From contig NZ_CP058579.1 of NCBI RefSeq assembly GCF_013402875.1, positions 2,852,001 to 2,916,000 of the forward strand: a stretch of 64,000 nt of DNA, given 5' to 3'. Made by a program: the position numbers and the translations under genes. The notes beneath the pieces are model-generated. The model was given only the letters and a program-made list of their open reading frames with translations, did no database searches and had not been told where the DNA came from. The DNA is from Halorarum salinum (GTDB lineage Archaea; Halobacteriota; Halobacteria; Halobacteriales; Haloferacaceae). The first letter of the stretch is position 1. The number at the start of each line of letters is the position of its first letter. Shown here piece by piece: positions 1 through 8,358 of the stretch.

Positions 1-1848
1 CGTAGCGCAGCCTCGACGACGAGACGCCTCGCCGGCGCCTGGGCGGACGCGAAGACCGCCAGGCTCCAGGCGGCCGTCGAGACGCCCCAGAGCTGGGTCG
101 ACGGTGGCGGCGACGCCAGCGAGGATCGCTGGCAGGACCGCCGCGCGAAGCGGAAGCAACTCAAGGAGTACCACAAGGTTCGACGGGACGGCGGCATCGT
201 CGCGACGCTCCTCGAGGCGCGGGCGCTGATGGTGTTCGGCCCGGGCGGGAAGTTCACCTCCGAAGACGACGAGGTCGCAGACTGGCTCAACGACCAACTC
301 AACGACCGGGATAACCTGACCTACGACATCGGCCTCGACACGTACTTCTTCGGCTACGCACTGGGCGAGCCGATCGAGACGACCGGCGGTGACTTCTCTC
401 ATATCGAACTGATCGAGCCGTGGACGACCGTCCCCCAGCGAAACCGGAAGGGGGAGATCGACCAGTGGGAGCAGGAGATCACCGAGCACGGCGGAAAACA
501 CACTCAGACGTTCGACCCGGACGACATCGTCCACTTCAAGACGATGAAGGCGAGCGGCCGGGACCGCGTCGGCATGTCGCTCCTCGGCCGGAGCATGGAC
601 GAGGCGGAGGCCTACCGCGACAACCAGCGCGCCATCAAGAACGCCGTCCAGATGCAGGGCTTCCCCAAGTTCCACGTCAAGCTGGGGCGGGAGGGCGGCG
701 CCGTCATCGACGACAACGAACTCCGACGCGCTCGCCCGCAGTTCGACAACATCCACGAACTCACGAAGTGGGTGACTGGCCAGGACGTCGACATCGACGT
801 CATCGAGGCCGAGAGCTTCGAGTTCGAGGGCATCACCGAACACGACCTCTCGAAGCTGGCGATCGCGTTCATGCTCCCCGTCGAACTCACGCAGATCGGT
901 GGGGGTGACGGCCTCGGGACGGGCTTCCCCGCGAAGCTCCGGCGGCAGTTGTTCCTCCTGGGCGCGCGCTCGCACCAGCGCCTGCTCGGCGACCAGCTGG
1001 TCCAGCAGGTGGGCCGGCCGCTCCTCGAGGAGTACAGCCCGTTCGACGCCGACACGCAGATCGAGTACACGTTCAACGACCCCATCACGGACGTCGAGGA
1101 GTTGCAGACGGTCACGCGCGCCATCGGCGACGACCTGACGTCGAACGAACGGCGCGAACTGTTCGACTTCCCGCCCCACGACGATGACGACATCGGTGAG
1201 TCGTACGACGCGCCGGGCGAGTCCGGTGGCGAGGACGGCAACGGCCTCGACTTCTTCTCAGAGCACGCGCTGGCCGACACCGACGAGGACGTGTGGATGC
1301 AGCTCTACGAGGAGAAGCTGTGGACCGACGAGACGGACCAGCGCCTACTGGCGTTCAGTGATGCGGAGGTCCCCCAGTTCGTGCAGGAACGCCTCCGCGA
1401 GGCCATCCTCGGCGGCGCACTTTTCCCTGACTTCGACGGCGTCGACGATCTGATGGACCTCCGGATGGAGTTCGTGGAGACACTCACCGAGGACGGGTGG
1501 TCCATCGCCGAACTCCAGGACCGCATCTTGGAGATAGAGCCCGACCTCGCCGAGCACGAGGCGGAGCGGATCGCCCGGACGGAGACGCAGGCCGTCGTCA
1601 ACGACGCCCGGGAGATCGGCTACCGAGAGCGCGACGACTTCGAGGACCTCCGCTTCCGGTGGGCGGGGCCGGACGACCACCGGACGACCGAGACGTGCGA
1701 GGCGATCAAGGATCAAACCCCCGAAGAGGGACTCTCGCTGTCGGAACTCGAGTCCCTCGTCGAGGAGGTGGCCCGCGAGGAGGGTCACGACCCGCGGAAG
1801 TGGACGCCGCACATCCAGTGTCGGCATACGTACGTCCGAGACGTATAG
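1..1848 (+). CDS. Portal protein fused to a MuF-like head morphogenesis domain (5' end cut off)
   Basis: The frame is open from base 1, so the N terminus lies left of the window; 615 residues are visible. The N-terminal two thirds reads as a phage portal, the dodecameric ring at the DNA-packaging vertex. The last 100 residues carry a Mu gpF-like minor head protein signature: ERIARTETQAVVNDA, then RFRWAGPDDHRTTETC, and a terminal HIQCRHTYV. Portal and MuF are usually separate neighbouring genes; here they are one polypeptide. It is followed by a protease/scaffold gene and the capsid gene, the usual siphovirus head order. The internal ATG at 229 is not the real start. Portal assignment is by gene order and overall look; the MuF motif is seen directly. 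Confidence 0.85.
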   Translation, partial: RSAASTTRRLAGAWADAKTARLQAAVETPQSWVDGGGDASEDRWQDRRAKRKQLKEYHKVRRDGGIVATLLEARALMVFGPGGKFTSEDDEVADWLNDQLNDRDNLTYDIGLDTYFFGYALGEPIETTGGDFSHIELIEPWTTVPQRNRKGEIDQWEQEITEHGGKHTQTFDPDDIVHFKTMKASGRDRVGMSLLGRSMDEAEAYRDNQRAIKNAVQMQGFPKFHVKLGREGGAVIDDNELRRARPQFDNIHELTKWVTGQDVDIDVIEAESFEFEGITEHDLSKLAIAFMLPVELTQIGGGDGLGTGFPAKLRRQLFLLGARSHQRLLGDQLVQQVGRPLLEEYSPFDADTQIEYTFNDPITDVEELQTVTRAIGDDLTSNERRELFDFPPHDDDDIGESYDAPGESGGEDGNGLDFFSEHALADTDEDVWMQLYEEKLWTDETDQRLLAFSDAEVPQFVQERLREAILGGALFPDFDGVDDLMDLRMEFVETLTEDGWSIAELQDRILEIEPDLAEHEAERIARTETQAVVNDAREIGYRERDDFEDLRFRWAGPDDHRTTETCEAIKDQTPEEGLSLSELESLVEEVAREEGHDPRKWTPHIQCRHTYVRDV

Positions 1849-1926
1849 CGACGGAATCTGGCGACGCCGGCCACGGTCAAAACGGGCGGGGTGGTGGCTT
1901 GGGCGACGGCGGGACTGACTTCACGA

Positions 1927-3138
1927 ATGGACGCACCAGACGACGAACTGAGAGACATCGCGACGGTCCACGACCTCGCCGACGTCCAGGATCCCGGCCG
2001 CATCGAGCGCGTCGAGCAGGACGGCGGCACGGTCCGGTACCGAAACATCCTCATGCTCGCACCGGGCGTGTGGGGAGACGCCGGCAGCGGCCGGCACATC
2101 TACTACTCGCCCGAGGGCATCGAGAACTCGGCTGACAACTGGGAGGCGTCGACGGTCAACCTGTTCCACGAGCGGGACAACGAAGTGACCGACGTCGGCG
2201 ACGTTGACACGGACACCGTCTTCGTCGATGAGGAGGGCGGCCTGTACGGCGATATCGTCCTCCACATGGACAACGCGGCGAGTCAGTTCGCCGACGACGC
2301 CCTCCAGAACGCCCTCGAAACCGACGGTCGCGAGGGGCTGCAAGGCCCGAGCGTCGAGCTTCGTGGAGACGAGTACCGCTTCAACGAGGAGTACGGAACG
2401 CACGAACTCGTCGAGGGGACGTTCAACGGCCTCGGTCTCGTGGGGCTGGGCGTCTCGCCCGGCCCCGGATCGAAGGACGCTGCGTTCGCCGAGCAGACCC
2501 AGGAGCGAGCCGTCGCGCTGGCCGGGACGGACGACCCGGCGTTGCTGACACTCCAAGACCATGACCAGACAGCCATGACCAGAGACGAACAGATCGCGCT
2601 CCTGGCCGAGCACGGCATCGACCTCGACGACGACGTCGACGACGATGACGTGCAGGCCCTGATGGACGCGCTCGAACTACAGGACGAAGACGGCGAGGAG
2701 GAGGACAACGAGTCCGAATCCGAGGACGGAGAAGACGGCGACGGTGGCGAGGACGGTACCGAGGAGGAGGATGACGACGAAGACGTCGACATCAACCTCG
2801 AGGAGGTCGCCGGCCGCGTCGACGACGTCGCGGAACAGGTGCAGACCAACGCGGAGCGCATCGAAGCGCTCGCAGAGGCGACCGAGGCGCTCCAGCAGGA
2901 CGACGTCGACCTCGCCGAGATGTCCGAGTCGCTGTCCACGCTGGCCGAGTCGATCGACGACATGGCCGACGCGGAGGCAGTTGCAGACCTCGAGTCCCGG
3001 CTCTCGGACATCGAAGACGAACCGGAGGAGTCGACCAGTCTCGCCGACGTCGGCGGGGCGGAAGTGACGGACAGCGACGAGAAGTACCTCGTCGAGATGG
3101 GGCCGAACGCGACCCAGAAACCCGCGTTCACAAGGTGA
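1927..3138 (+). CDS. Prohead protease-like protein with acidic coiled-coil scaffold region
   Basis: This protein has 403 residues. The first 200 residues resemble phage capsid maturation proteins placed between portal and capsid (DUF2213/prohead-protease-like), with RYRNILMLAPGVWGD, YYSPEGIENS and the region GLQGPSVELRG. Roughly residues 215-285 are a very acidic Glu/Asp stretch, followed by a heptad-rich helix (residues about 290-380) that looks like a scaffold. A protease joined to a scaffold is common in HK97-type heads. The ATG at 1927 is chosen because homology-like sequence begins MDAPDDELRDIATV; an in-frame ATG at 1891 would add twelve non-conserved residues. The catalytic residues are not certain from sequence alone. 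Confidence 0.7.
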   Translation: MDAPDDELRDIATVHDLADVQDPGRIERVEQDGGTVRYRNILMLAPGVWGDAGSGRHIYYSPEGIENSADNWEASTVNLFHERDNEVTDVGDVDTDTVFVDEEGGLYGDIVLHMDNAASQFADDALQNALETDGREGLQGPSVELRGDEYRFNEEYGTHELVEGTFNGLGLVGLGVSPGPGSKDAAFAEQTQERAVALAGTDDPALLTLQDHDQTAMTRDEQIALLAEHGIDLDDDVDDDDVQALMDALELQDEDGEEEDNESESEDGEDGDGGEDGTEEEDDDEDVDINLEEVAGRVDDVAEQVQTNAERIEALAEATEALQQDDVDLAEMSESLSTLAESIDDMADAEAVADLESRLSDIEDEPEESTSLADVGGAEVTDSDEKYLVEMGPNATQKPAFTR

Positions 3139-3144
3139 CAACCA

Positions 3145-3531
3145 ATGAGTGACGTGTTCGTTGGTGGGCTCGAAAACCTCGATGGCGACCTCGTCGCCAA
3201 CGGGTCCATCAGCGCTCGAGACCAGGTGGAACTGACCGGAGACAACCAGGTGGAAGCCGTCGCCTCCGACGGCGTGGCCGGCTACGGCGTCGCGATGTAC
3301 GACGCCGTGAGCGGCGACGCGGTGGCGGTGGCGACGACCGGCGCGAAGGTCGAGGTGAACTCGACCGGCGTGAGCGCCGGCGACTTCGTGACTGGCCACG
3401 GCTCGACGGGCGACGCCGGGCAGGTCACGACCGCCGACGGCACTGGCGATGAGATCCTCGGCGAAGCCCTCACCGGCACCGCCGACGGGACGTGTGAAGT
3501 GATGATCACGCTCGGCGGAGAGGTGAACTGA
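3145..3531 (+). CDS. Capsid decoration-like protein (DUF2190-like)
   Basis: A 128-residue, beta-rich, Gly/Val/Thr-rich protein sits directly before the major capsid gene. It shows the DUF2190-type pattern of short strands separated by Gly-Asp turns (GVAGYGVAMYDAVSGDAVAV, then DFVTGHGSTGDAGQV). Such proteins trimerise on the capsid surface and stabilise it. Its stop codon is one base before the next start. It has no cysteine and no basic DNA-binding patch. The function is inferred from position and composition. Confidence 0.6.
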   Translation: MSDVFVGGLENLDGDLVANGSISARDQVELTGDNQVEAVASDGVAGYGVAMYDAVSGDAVAVATTGAKVEVNSTGVSAGDFVTGHGSTGDAGQVTTADGTGDEILGEALTGTADGTCEVMITLGGEVN

Positions 3532-3532
3532 C

Positions 3533-4714
3533 ATGACGAGACTCGACGCACAACGGAAGCTGCGGCAGCACGGACAGACGGGGAACTGGCGGTTCAAGGG
3601 CCTTCTCCTGGCCAACCTTTCGGGAACCGGCGTCAGCCGGCAGGACGTCGCGAAGGCGTGGCCCACCAAGCCCTCGGAGTACCGCTTCCTCCAGGCCAAC
3701 CCGGGCTACAGCCCGGAGCAGGAGGCGACCCGGACGGCCATCGTCGAGGAGGGGTCCGAAGAGCACCACATGCTCTCGGACTACGCCGACGACGAACTCG
3801 AGGAGGTCGACCACGAACTCCACGAGGCACACGTCGACCGGTCCATCCAGCACATGCTGTTTGCGACCTCGACGCCCGAGGAGGTGGACGTCCTCTTCCG
3901 CGACCAGCTCGCTGACGTCGTCGCCGAGGGCGCGCGCCAGCGGCAGATGGCCCGCAACGGCTCGTTCATCTTCAACGCCGACACCACGGAGGGGACGATC
4001 ACGGTCGGAGAGGACGACGAGTACAACTACGAGAGTGGGTCTGGCGGCATCGCCGAGGGTGGTGCCATCCGGGACGACAGCGAAGACCCCTCGACGGTCA
4101 GCTGGGACTGCAAGAAGGTCGGCCGGGGGGCCAGGATCACCGACGAGATGACGCGCCACGCCCGGATCGACATCATCGAGCGGGAGGTGCAGCGTCTCGG
4201 CCGCGTCACCGAAAACGACATGAACCGCATCTGGCTGAACGAACTCGTCGACGGCGCCAACCAGAACCACGACACGGCGGGCTCCGATCAGGGCGTCCCC
4301 GCGCTGAACGGTGGCGTCACCGAGGTCGACAAGCAGGACTTCATGCCGGACACGTTCGTGTCCCACCCCGAGTTCCGGGGCGTGCTCTTCGACGACTCCA
4401 ATCTCGTCGAGGTCAACCGCGCTGGCCAGGACGCCGAGCTACGCGAGCGCGAACTGGCTCGGGTCATGGGCATCGACCACCTGCCGATGACCGGGTCGGC
4501 CTACGACTCCAGTACGAACTCGTGGAGTTACGACACCGACGGCGACTACGGTGCGGTCGTCTACCAGCAGGAGCACATGTGGCTGGTCATCGAACAGGAC
4601 ATCGAGATCAAGGACTACGAGGACCCCATCCGGGACCTCCAGGGCGTCAACGCCCGGGCGTGGGTCGACGCGGACTACGCACAGACCGACGCTGCAGCAA
4701 CCGTCGAATATTAA
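3533..4714 (+). CDS. Major capsid protein (HK97-fold type)
   Basis: This 393-residue protein follows the decoration gene and precedes connector genes, the standard place for the major capsid protein. The N-terminal 100 residues are helical and charged (the delta-domain-like region). The middle contains an acidic loop around FNADTTEGTITVGEDDEYN, which may correspond to the E-loop. The C-terminal part (VSHPEFRGVLFDDSNLVE, GAVVYQQEHMWLVIEQDIEI) is typical of haloarchaeal virus capsid proteins. A head protease upstream suggests the N terminus is cleaved on maturation. No lysine/asparagine crosslink can be shown from sequence. Confidence 0.8.
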   Translation: MTRLDAQRKLRQHGQTGNWRFKGLLLANLSGTGVSRQDVAKAWPTKPSEYRFLQANPGYSPEQEATRTAIVEEGSEEHHMLSDYADDELEEVDHELHEAHVDRSIQHMLFATSTPEEVDVLFRDQLADVVAEGARQRQMARNGSFIFNADTTEGTITVGEDDEYNYESGSGGIAEGGAIRDDSEDPSTVSWDCKKVGRGARITDEMTRHARIDIIEREVQRLGRVTENDMNRIWLNELVDGANQNHDTAGSDQGVPALNGGVTEVDKQDFMPDTFVSHPEFRGVLFDDSNLVEVNRAGQDAELRERELARVMGIDHLPMTGSAYDSSTNSWSYDTDGDYGAVVYQQEHMWLVIEQDIEIKDYEDPIRDLQGVNARAWVDADYAQTDAAATVEY

Positions 4715-4741
4715 GCGGCCTACCGAGGCCGGAGACCATCC

Positions 4742-5029
4742 ATGAAATTCCCACGGTCGACGAAGGGGACCAGATCCCTCGACGAGCGGTGGCACCGGAA
4801 GGCCGAACAGGCGAAGCGAACCACAACCGGCCTCGACGAGTGGTCCGACCGAGAGATCGAACGCTGGGACCTGGACGACCCCGCCCGGAAGCCGACGGGC
4901 CGGAAGCACCCGGAGACGTGGCGCTACGACAAGCCACTCCGCCGGGTCAATCGGAGTTCGGGCGGCGATCGGCGGCGTGACGCCCGCGAGAACCAGGACA
5001 TCGGCGACGCCGAGGAGGACCGCGCATGA
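4742..5029 (+). CDS. Small charged head-region protein, unknown
   Basis: This 95-residue protein is very rich in Arg, Lys, Asp and Glu and has no hydrophobic segment. It starts MKFPRSTKGTRSLDERWHRK. I do not recognise a family. Its stop overlaps the next ATG (ATGA), so it is translationally coupled within the head operon. A minor structural or DNA-binding role is only a guess from charge. Confidence 0.6.
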   Translation: MKFPRSTKGTRSLDERWHRKAEQAKRTTTGLDEWSDREIERWDLDDPARKPTGRKHPETWRYDKPLRRVNRSSGGDRRRDARENQDIGDAEEDRA

Positions 5030-5244
5030 CTGACGTCCTCCCGACGACGGTCCACAACCTCGAACGCGACGACCGCTCGCCGTGCTGTGACGCACAACTC
5101 GTGCTGGTGAGCCCGCCGAACGGCTACGAGTGTCGCGAGTGCTACGAACGCTACGACCTCGATGACGGACCGGACCAGTGCCAGACCGTCATGGACAACG
5201 GCGAGGTGTGCGGGAGAGACCGCCCGTGTCAGTACCATGACTGA
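5026..5244 (+). CDS. Cys-rich putative zinc-binding micro-protein
   Basis: This 72-residue protein contains CC at residues 20-21, CRECY a little later, and a C-terminal GEVCGRDRPCQYHD. That arrangement gives two possible zinc knuckles. It overlaps the previous gene by ATGA and overlaps the start of the next small Cys-rich gene. No enzyme motif is seen. Compact zinc proteins of this kind are common in haloarchaeal viruses, but their roles are mostly unknown. Confidence 0.7.
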   Translation: MTDVLPTTVHNLERDDRSPCCDAQLVLVSPPNGYECRECYERYDLDDGPDQCQTVMDNGEVCGRDRPCQYHD

Positions 5245-5350
5245 GGTGACACTCTCGTGTGGCTGCCGGACCATGCGAACCGACGCCGAGAACTTCGGCA
5301 CGCTCGTCTGCCCCAGGCACGGCGAGCAGGGGTTCACAACTCATGGTTGA
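5237..5350 (+). CDS. 37-residue Cys/His micro-protein
   Basis: A very short gene, MTEVTLSCGCRTM at the start and LVCPRHGEQGF near the end, giving a CxC...CxxH zinc-like pattern. The ATG at 5237 overlaps the previous stop and the stop at 5350 overlaps the next ATG at 5343. The tight coupling and conserved metal-ligand spacing support a real gene despite its size. Confidence 0.6.
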   Translation: MTEVTLSCGCRTMRTDAENFGTLVCPRHGEQGFTTHG

Positions 5351-5708
5351 GGTCGACGACATCCAGGCCGTCTACGGCGAGCAGGAGCCGGCGCTCAGCA
5401 CTGACAAGAAGCAGGAACTCGCCGATATGGCCGGCCGCATCCGGACGACCGTATTCGGCGGGCGGGTGACGCGTCAGTCCGAGCTCGAGGGCAACCCCGA
5501 CGACTTCGAGGCGTACCTCGGCGCGCACCTCTGGGAGATCGCGGAGGGCGGCGAAGCCCAGTCGCAGTCCCAGACGGGCGGGAGCGTCAACTTCCAGCAC
5601 CTTCAGACGAACGTCGAGAGCACGCTCAGCGAGACGCGGTACGGCCGCGTCTGCCTGATGATGCTCCGGTCGAACGCCTCCATCGGCATCGTCCGAGCCG
5701 ACTACTGA
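5343..5708 (+). CDS. Head-tail adaptor (DUF4054-like)
   Basis: This 121-residue protein has the features of DUF4054-type head completion proteins: a conserved AHLWEIAEGG, a Gly/Ser/Gln-rich linker (residues about 70-82), then LSETRYGRVCLMML near the C terminus. These proteins form a ring under the portal connecting head to neck. It lies between the capsid gene and the gp10-like gene, as expected. The ATG at 5343 overlaps the previous stop; an upstream in-frame ATG at 5259 would overlap the micro-gene completely and is rejected. Confidence 0.7.
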   Translation: MVEVDDIQAVYGEQEPALSTDKKQELADMAGRIRTTVFGGRVTRQSELEGNPDDFEAYLGAHLWEIAEGGEAQSQSQTGGSVNFQHLQTNVESTLSETRYGRVCLMMLRSNASIGIVRADY

Positions 5709-5715
5709 CACCCTC

Positions 5716-6159
5716 ATGCTCTCGACCAGCATCCGAACGAGGCGGACGTCGAACCTCGGCCAGAAGGTGTCGCGTGGCGTTCGCCGCGGGATGCGTGAGG
5801 CGGCCGACGTCGGCTACGCCGTCTCACAGGACGAGGCCCCGAAAGACCGCGGTGCTGGTGGCGGGCTCATGGGCTCGGGCGTCGAGCCCACCTGGGTCGG
5901 CGACACGCTCGTGTGGGGCTACACGGCCGAGCACGCCCGCCCGGTCGAGGACGGGACCGCGCCGCACTATCCCCCGATCGAGCCGCTGAAGGGCTGGGCC
6001 AGGCGCGTCCTCGGCGACGAGGGAGCGGCGTACGCGGTCCAGGAAACGATCGCCCAGGAGGGTACCGAGGCCCAGCCGTACGTCGAGCCGGGCTTCGAGG
6101 CGAATGCCGCGGAACTCAGACAGCGCGGGCTCACAGAGCACATCGACGGCGAACTATGA
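5716..6159 (+). CDS. HK97 gp10-like neck/tail completion protein
   Basis: This 147-residue protein matches the HK97 gp10 pattern: DEAPKDRGAGGGLMGSGVEP, GYTAEHARPVEDGTAPHYP, a short basic GWARRVL, and the C-terminal AQPYVEPGFEA. The family links the connector to the tail tube. It is coupled to the next gene by an ATGA overlap. I am confident of the family; its exact place in the neck is inferred. Confidence 0.8.
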   Translation: MLSTSIRTRRTSNLGQKVSRGVRRGMREAADVGYAVSQDEAPKDRGAGGGLMGSGVEPTWVGDTLVWGYTAEHARPVEDGTAPHYPPIEPLKGWARRVLGDEGAAYAVQETIAQEGTEAQPYVEPGFEANAAELRQRGLTEHIDGEL

Positions 6160-6395
6160 ACGACGACCAGGCCGACCAGGTTGTGCAGTGCCTCGTCGGC
6201 ATCGGCGCCGAACTCACGGCCATCCGGCAGGAACTCCAGCGCCTCAACGACGAGGTGCCCGAACCTGGGCCGGACGTCGAGACGTTCGAGTGCCGGTTCT
6301 GCGACCACGTCCCACACGGCGAGGGCATGGCCGAGCGGCACGCCGTCGACGGCCACAACGCGCCCCATAGCGCGTGGGAGGAAACGTACGAATGA
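6156..6395 (+). CDS. C2H2-type zinc finger micro-protein
   Basis: This 79-residue protein has an N-terminal amphipathic coiled-coil helix (residues 5-30) and a C-terminal single zinc finger, FECRFCDHVPHGEGMAERH followed by a second His in DGHNAPH. It is inserted between two neck genes and shares ATGA overlaps with both. It may be a regulatory passenger in the structural operon or a minor virion component. Confidence 0.7.
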   Translation: MNDDQADQVVQCLVGIGAELTAIRQELQRLNDEVPEPGPDVETFECRFCDHVPHGEGMAERHAVDGHNAPHSAWEETYE

Positions 6396-6859
6396 GCGCC
6401 ACCTCTGCGTCCGACGACCCCGTGCAGACGGTTATCGACCTGCTCTCAGGGACCGCCGAGGCCGACTGGCCCGGTGGGATCAAACCCGACCCGATCGAAC
6501 CCCAGTGGGAGTCGGACTTCCGGACCAAGTCGAACCGGAGCGCCCCGGCGGCGTACGTGTACAGCCCCGAAGACGGGTCTCGAGAGCAGTTCGGCGCCGA
6601 GTACGAGACGGTCGACCAGACCGAGACCGTCCGGGTCGTCGTGTGGGCGCCCGACGAGACCGCCACGAACGCCGTGTCGAGCGACGCCATCGCCATCCTC
6701 GAGGACTACGCGAACGACACTCGCGAGAACACGGAGTGGGTGACGATTCGCCCCTCGCCTGTCGACGACCGTCGAGCGGAGATGCTGGCCCGGCGGGCGG
6801 ACCAGGCCGTCGTCGCGGTCGACGTCGAACTCCGCCGCGACGATAGCACCGGCACGTAA
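6392..6859 (+). CDS. Tail terminator/completion-like protein
   Basis: This 155-residue protein stands between gp10-like and tail tube genes, where siphoviruses encode the tail terminator. The segment RAPAAYVYSPEDG-type strand followed by ETVRVVVWAPDETA and VAVDVELRRD fits the alpha/beta fold of that group, though sequence conservation is weak. The start at 6392 overlaps the previous stop. An in-frame ATG at 6374 is possible but would overlap more. Confidence 0.6.
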   Translation: MSATSASDDPVQTVIDLLSGTAEADWPGGIKPDPIEPQWESDFRTKSNRSAPAAYVYSPEDGSREQFGAEYETVDQTETVRVVVWAPDETATNAVSSDAIAILEDYANDTRENTEWVTIRPSPVDDRRAEMLARRADQAVVAVDVELRRDDSTGT

Positions 6860-6890
6860 CCGACCGATTCCAGATACAGAGACACAACAC

Positions 6891-7352
6891 ATGGCAGCAC
6901 AAGCCTACTTCGGCGACAGCATGACCCTCACGGTCACAGCCCCCGACGGGTCGACTGACGTCCCCGTCGCCGGGCTCCAGGGCGTGTCGTTCATGCTATC
7001 CGCCGAACACATCGAACTGTTCACCGCCGACTCCATCGAGTGGGAGGCGGTCAAGAAACGAGAACTGAGAATCCCCACCGAGGTGGAGTACGCGAAGTTC
7101 GACGAGTCGTTCGCCCAGTGGTGGATGGGCGTCGACAGCGCCGGGACGTCCGTCGAGGACACCTCGGACGTTGCGTTCTTCCAGATCGACGGGACGATCA
7201 CCAGTTCGGACGGCAGCTCCACCATCGAGGCTACCGTCGACGACGTCTACTTCGAAGAGCTACCGCTCTTCGAGGCTGAGGAGGGCGAGTGGATCGCCCA
7301 GAGCCTCTCGGGGACCGGCAAGACCGTGAGCAACTTCGCCCCGCAGGCGTGA
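6891..7352 (+). CDS. Major tail (tube) protein
   Basis: This 153-residue beta-rich protein lies between the terminator-like gene and the tail chaperone gene, which is the canonical place of the tube protein. It contains a mid-protein segment VAFFQIDGTITSSDGS and a C-terminal GTGKTVSNFAPQA that is not a Walker motif in context. Polymerised rings of this protein form the tail tube. Assignment rests mainly on synteny. Confidence 0.7.
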   Translation: MAAQAYFGDSMTLTVTAPDGSTDVPVAGLQGVSFMLSAEHIELFTADSIEWEAVKKRELRIPTEVEYAKFDESFAQWWMGVDSAGTSVEDTSDVAFFQIDGTITSSDGSSTIEATVDDVYFEELPLFEAEEGEWIAQSLSGTGKTVSNFAPQA

Positions 7353-7354
7353 CC

Positions 7355-7858
7355 ATGGCCCAGGAACTGCCGGACGAACTCACGAACCTGAGCGAAGAGG
7401 AGAAGGAGGCACGCAAGCAGCGCCTCCTCGACGAGTCACGCCAGACGCGCCAGGACCTCGAAGCCGAGCAGCAGGACCTACTCGACTCGCTCGGCGAGGA
7501 ACACGGCGGCGACCTCATCGAGACGACCGTCACGCTCCCTGGAGACAACGTCGCGACCATCGAGGTGCTGATCAACGGCGAGTTGATCAATCGGATGTCG
7601 CGGGTCGAGTCGATGCTATCCGCGCTCGACGACCCCCAGCCGGGCGATCTTGAGAAGATCGAGCGGGCGATGGACGACGCCGCGGGCGTCCTTGCCGACA
7701 TGACTGTGGAGGCGAAGTACAGCAAGGAGGTGTTCTACGAGGTCTACCGGCTGCACGGTCCCGAAGCCCTGGGGACCCACGTCGAGGCGGCGTTCGACGC
7801 CATCGAGGCGGAAATGGAGCGGAGGTCCGGAACGGCCAACGGGTTTCGCGAGGAGTAA
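7355..7858 (+). CDS. Tail assembly chaperone, short form (gpG-like)
   Basis: This 167-residue protein is strongly helical, with a charged N-terminal coiled coil (residues 8-48). It precedes the tape-measure gene and follows the tube gene, like lambda gpG. The zero frame stops at 7856-7858. Just before this stop lies GGG TTT C, where a +1 shift would enter a long open frame to 8003. The start at 7355 is preferred because the upstream in-frame ATG at 7289 lies inside the tail tube gene. Confidence 0.7.
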   Translation: MAQELPDELTNLSEEEKEARKQRLLDESRQTRQDLEAEQQDLLDSLGEEHGGDLIETTVTLPGDNVATIEVLINGELINRMSRVESMLSALDDPQPGDLEKIERAMDDAAGVLADMTVEAKYSKEVFYEVYRLHGPEALGTHVEAAFDAIEAEMERRSGTANGFREE

Positions 7859-8003
7859 GCGCGGCCTCGTGCTCGCGCTGGCGTGTGACCTCACGGGGAG
7901 CTGGCCTGCGGAGGCCATGGAACGAAGTCAGACCGAGTTGATGCTCACCGCCCGGCTGGCGTCCCGACTTCGGAACGAGGAATCGAAGCGGTTCAGGAAC
8001 TGA
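7848..8003 (+). CDS. Frameshift extension of the tail chaperone (gpGT-like)
   Basis: After the short chaperone, the +1 frame is open for 51 codons to a TGA at 8001-8003 and reads like protein: GLVLALACDLTGSW, then MERSQTELMLTARLASRLR. At 7841-7847 the codons GGG TTT can re-pair as GGT TTC, so one-base forward slippage is plausible; the -1 frame closes earlier and has poor composition. A short-plus-extended chaperone pair made by frameshifting is known in many siphoviruses. An independent gene starting at the in-frame ATG 7917 cannot be excluded. Confidence 0.6.
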   Translation, partial: ARSKRGLVLALACDLTGSWPAEAMERSQTELMLTARLASRLRNEESKRFRN

Positions 8004-8316
8004 GTGAGGGGTCTGCTGCTGTCCGATCCTTCTTTTTGTACACACTGTACAGGAACCCCCCACTCACGGCAGCGACACCCCCGAAGAAGATGACGCCGAA
8101 TGCGGCCGTCGACAGCGCCGCCCCAGAGAACGGGAGGAGGACGCTAATCAGCGCGATGGTCGCGGAGATCGCGAACACCGGATAGCAGACGAGCGTGATG
8201 ATGCCACCGGAGAGTTTCCCACGATTGCCGGGCTCGAACCCGCATTCGGGGCAGCGAGCCGCCTCGGCATCGATCGCCGACCGGCACTTCTCGCACGTGG
8301 CGGTTGTATCGCCCAT
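7993..8316 (-). CDS. Zinc-ribbon membrane protein, reverse-strand moron
   Basis: This 107-residue protein lies on the opposite strand inside the tail operon, between the chaperone and tape-measure genes, and its 3' end overlaps the chaperone extension by 11 bases. It has an N-terminal zinc ribbon (CEKC and CPEC) and two hydrophobic helices (residues about 40-65 and 69-91) followed by a basic YSVYKKKDR. Orientation and content suggest a moron expressed separately in the lysogen. The start MGDTTATCEKC is preferred over an ATG six codons upstream. Confidence 0.75.
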   Translation of the reverse strand: MGDTTATCEKCRSAIDAEAARCPECGFEPGNRGKLSGGIITLVCYPVFAISATIALISVLLPFSGAALSTAAFGVIFFGGVAAVSGGFLYSVYKKKDRTAADPSLSS

Positions 8317-8358
8317 ACCTAACGTCGGAAACAAAACACAATAAGCGTTCCCGCACTA

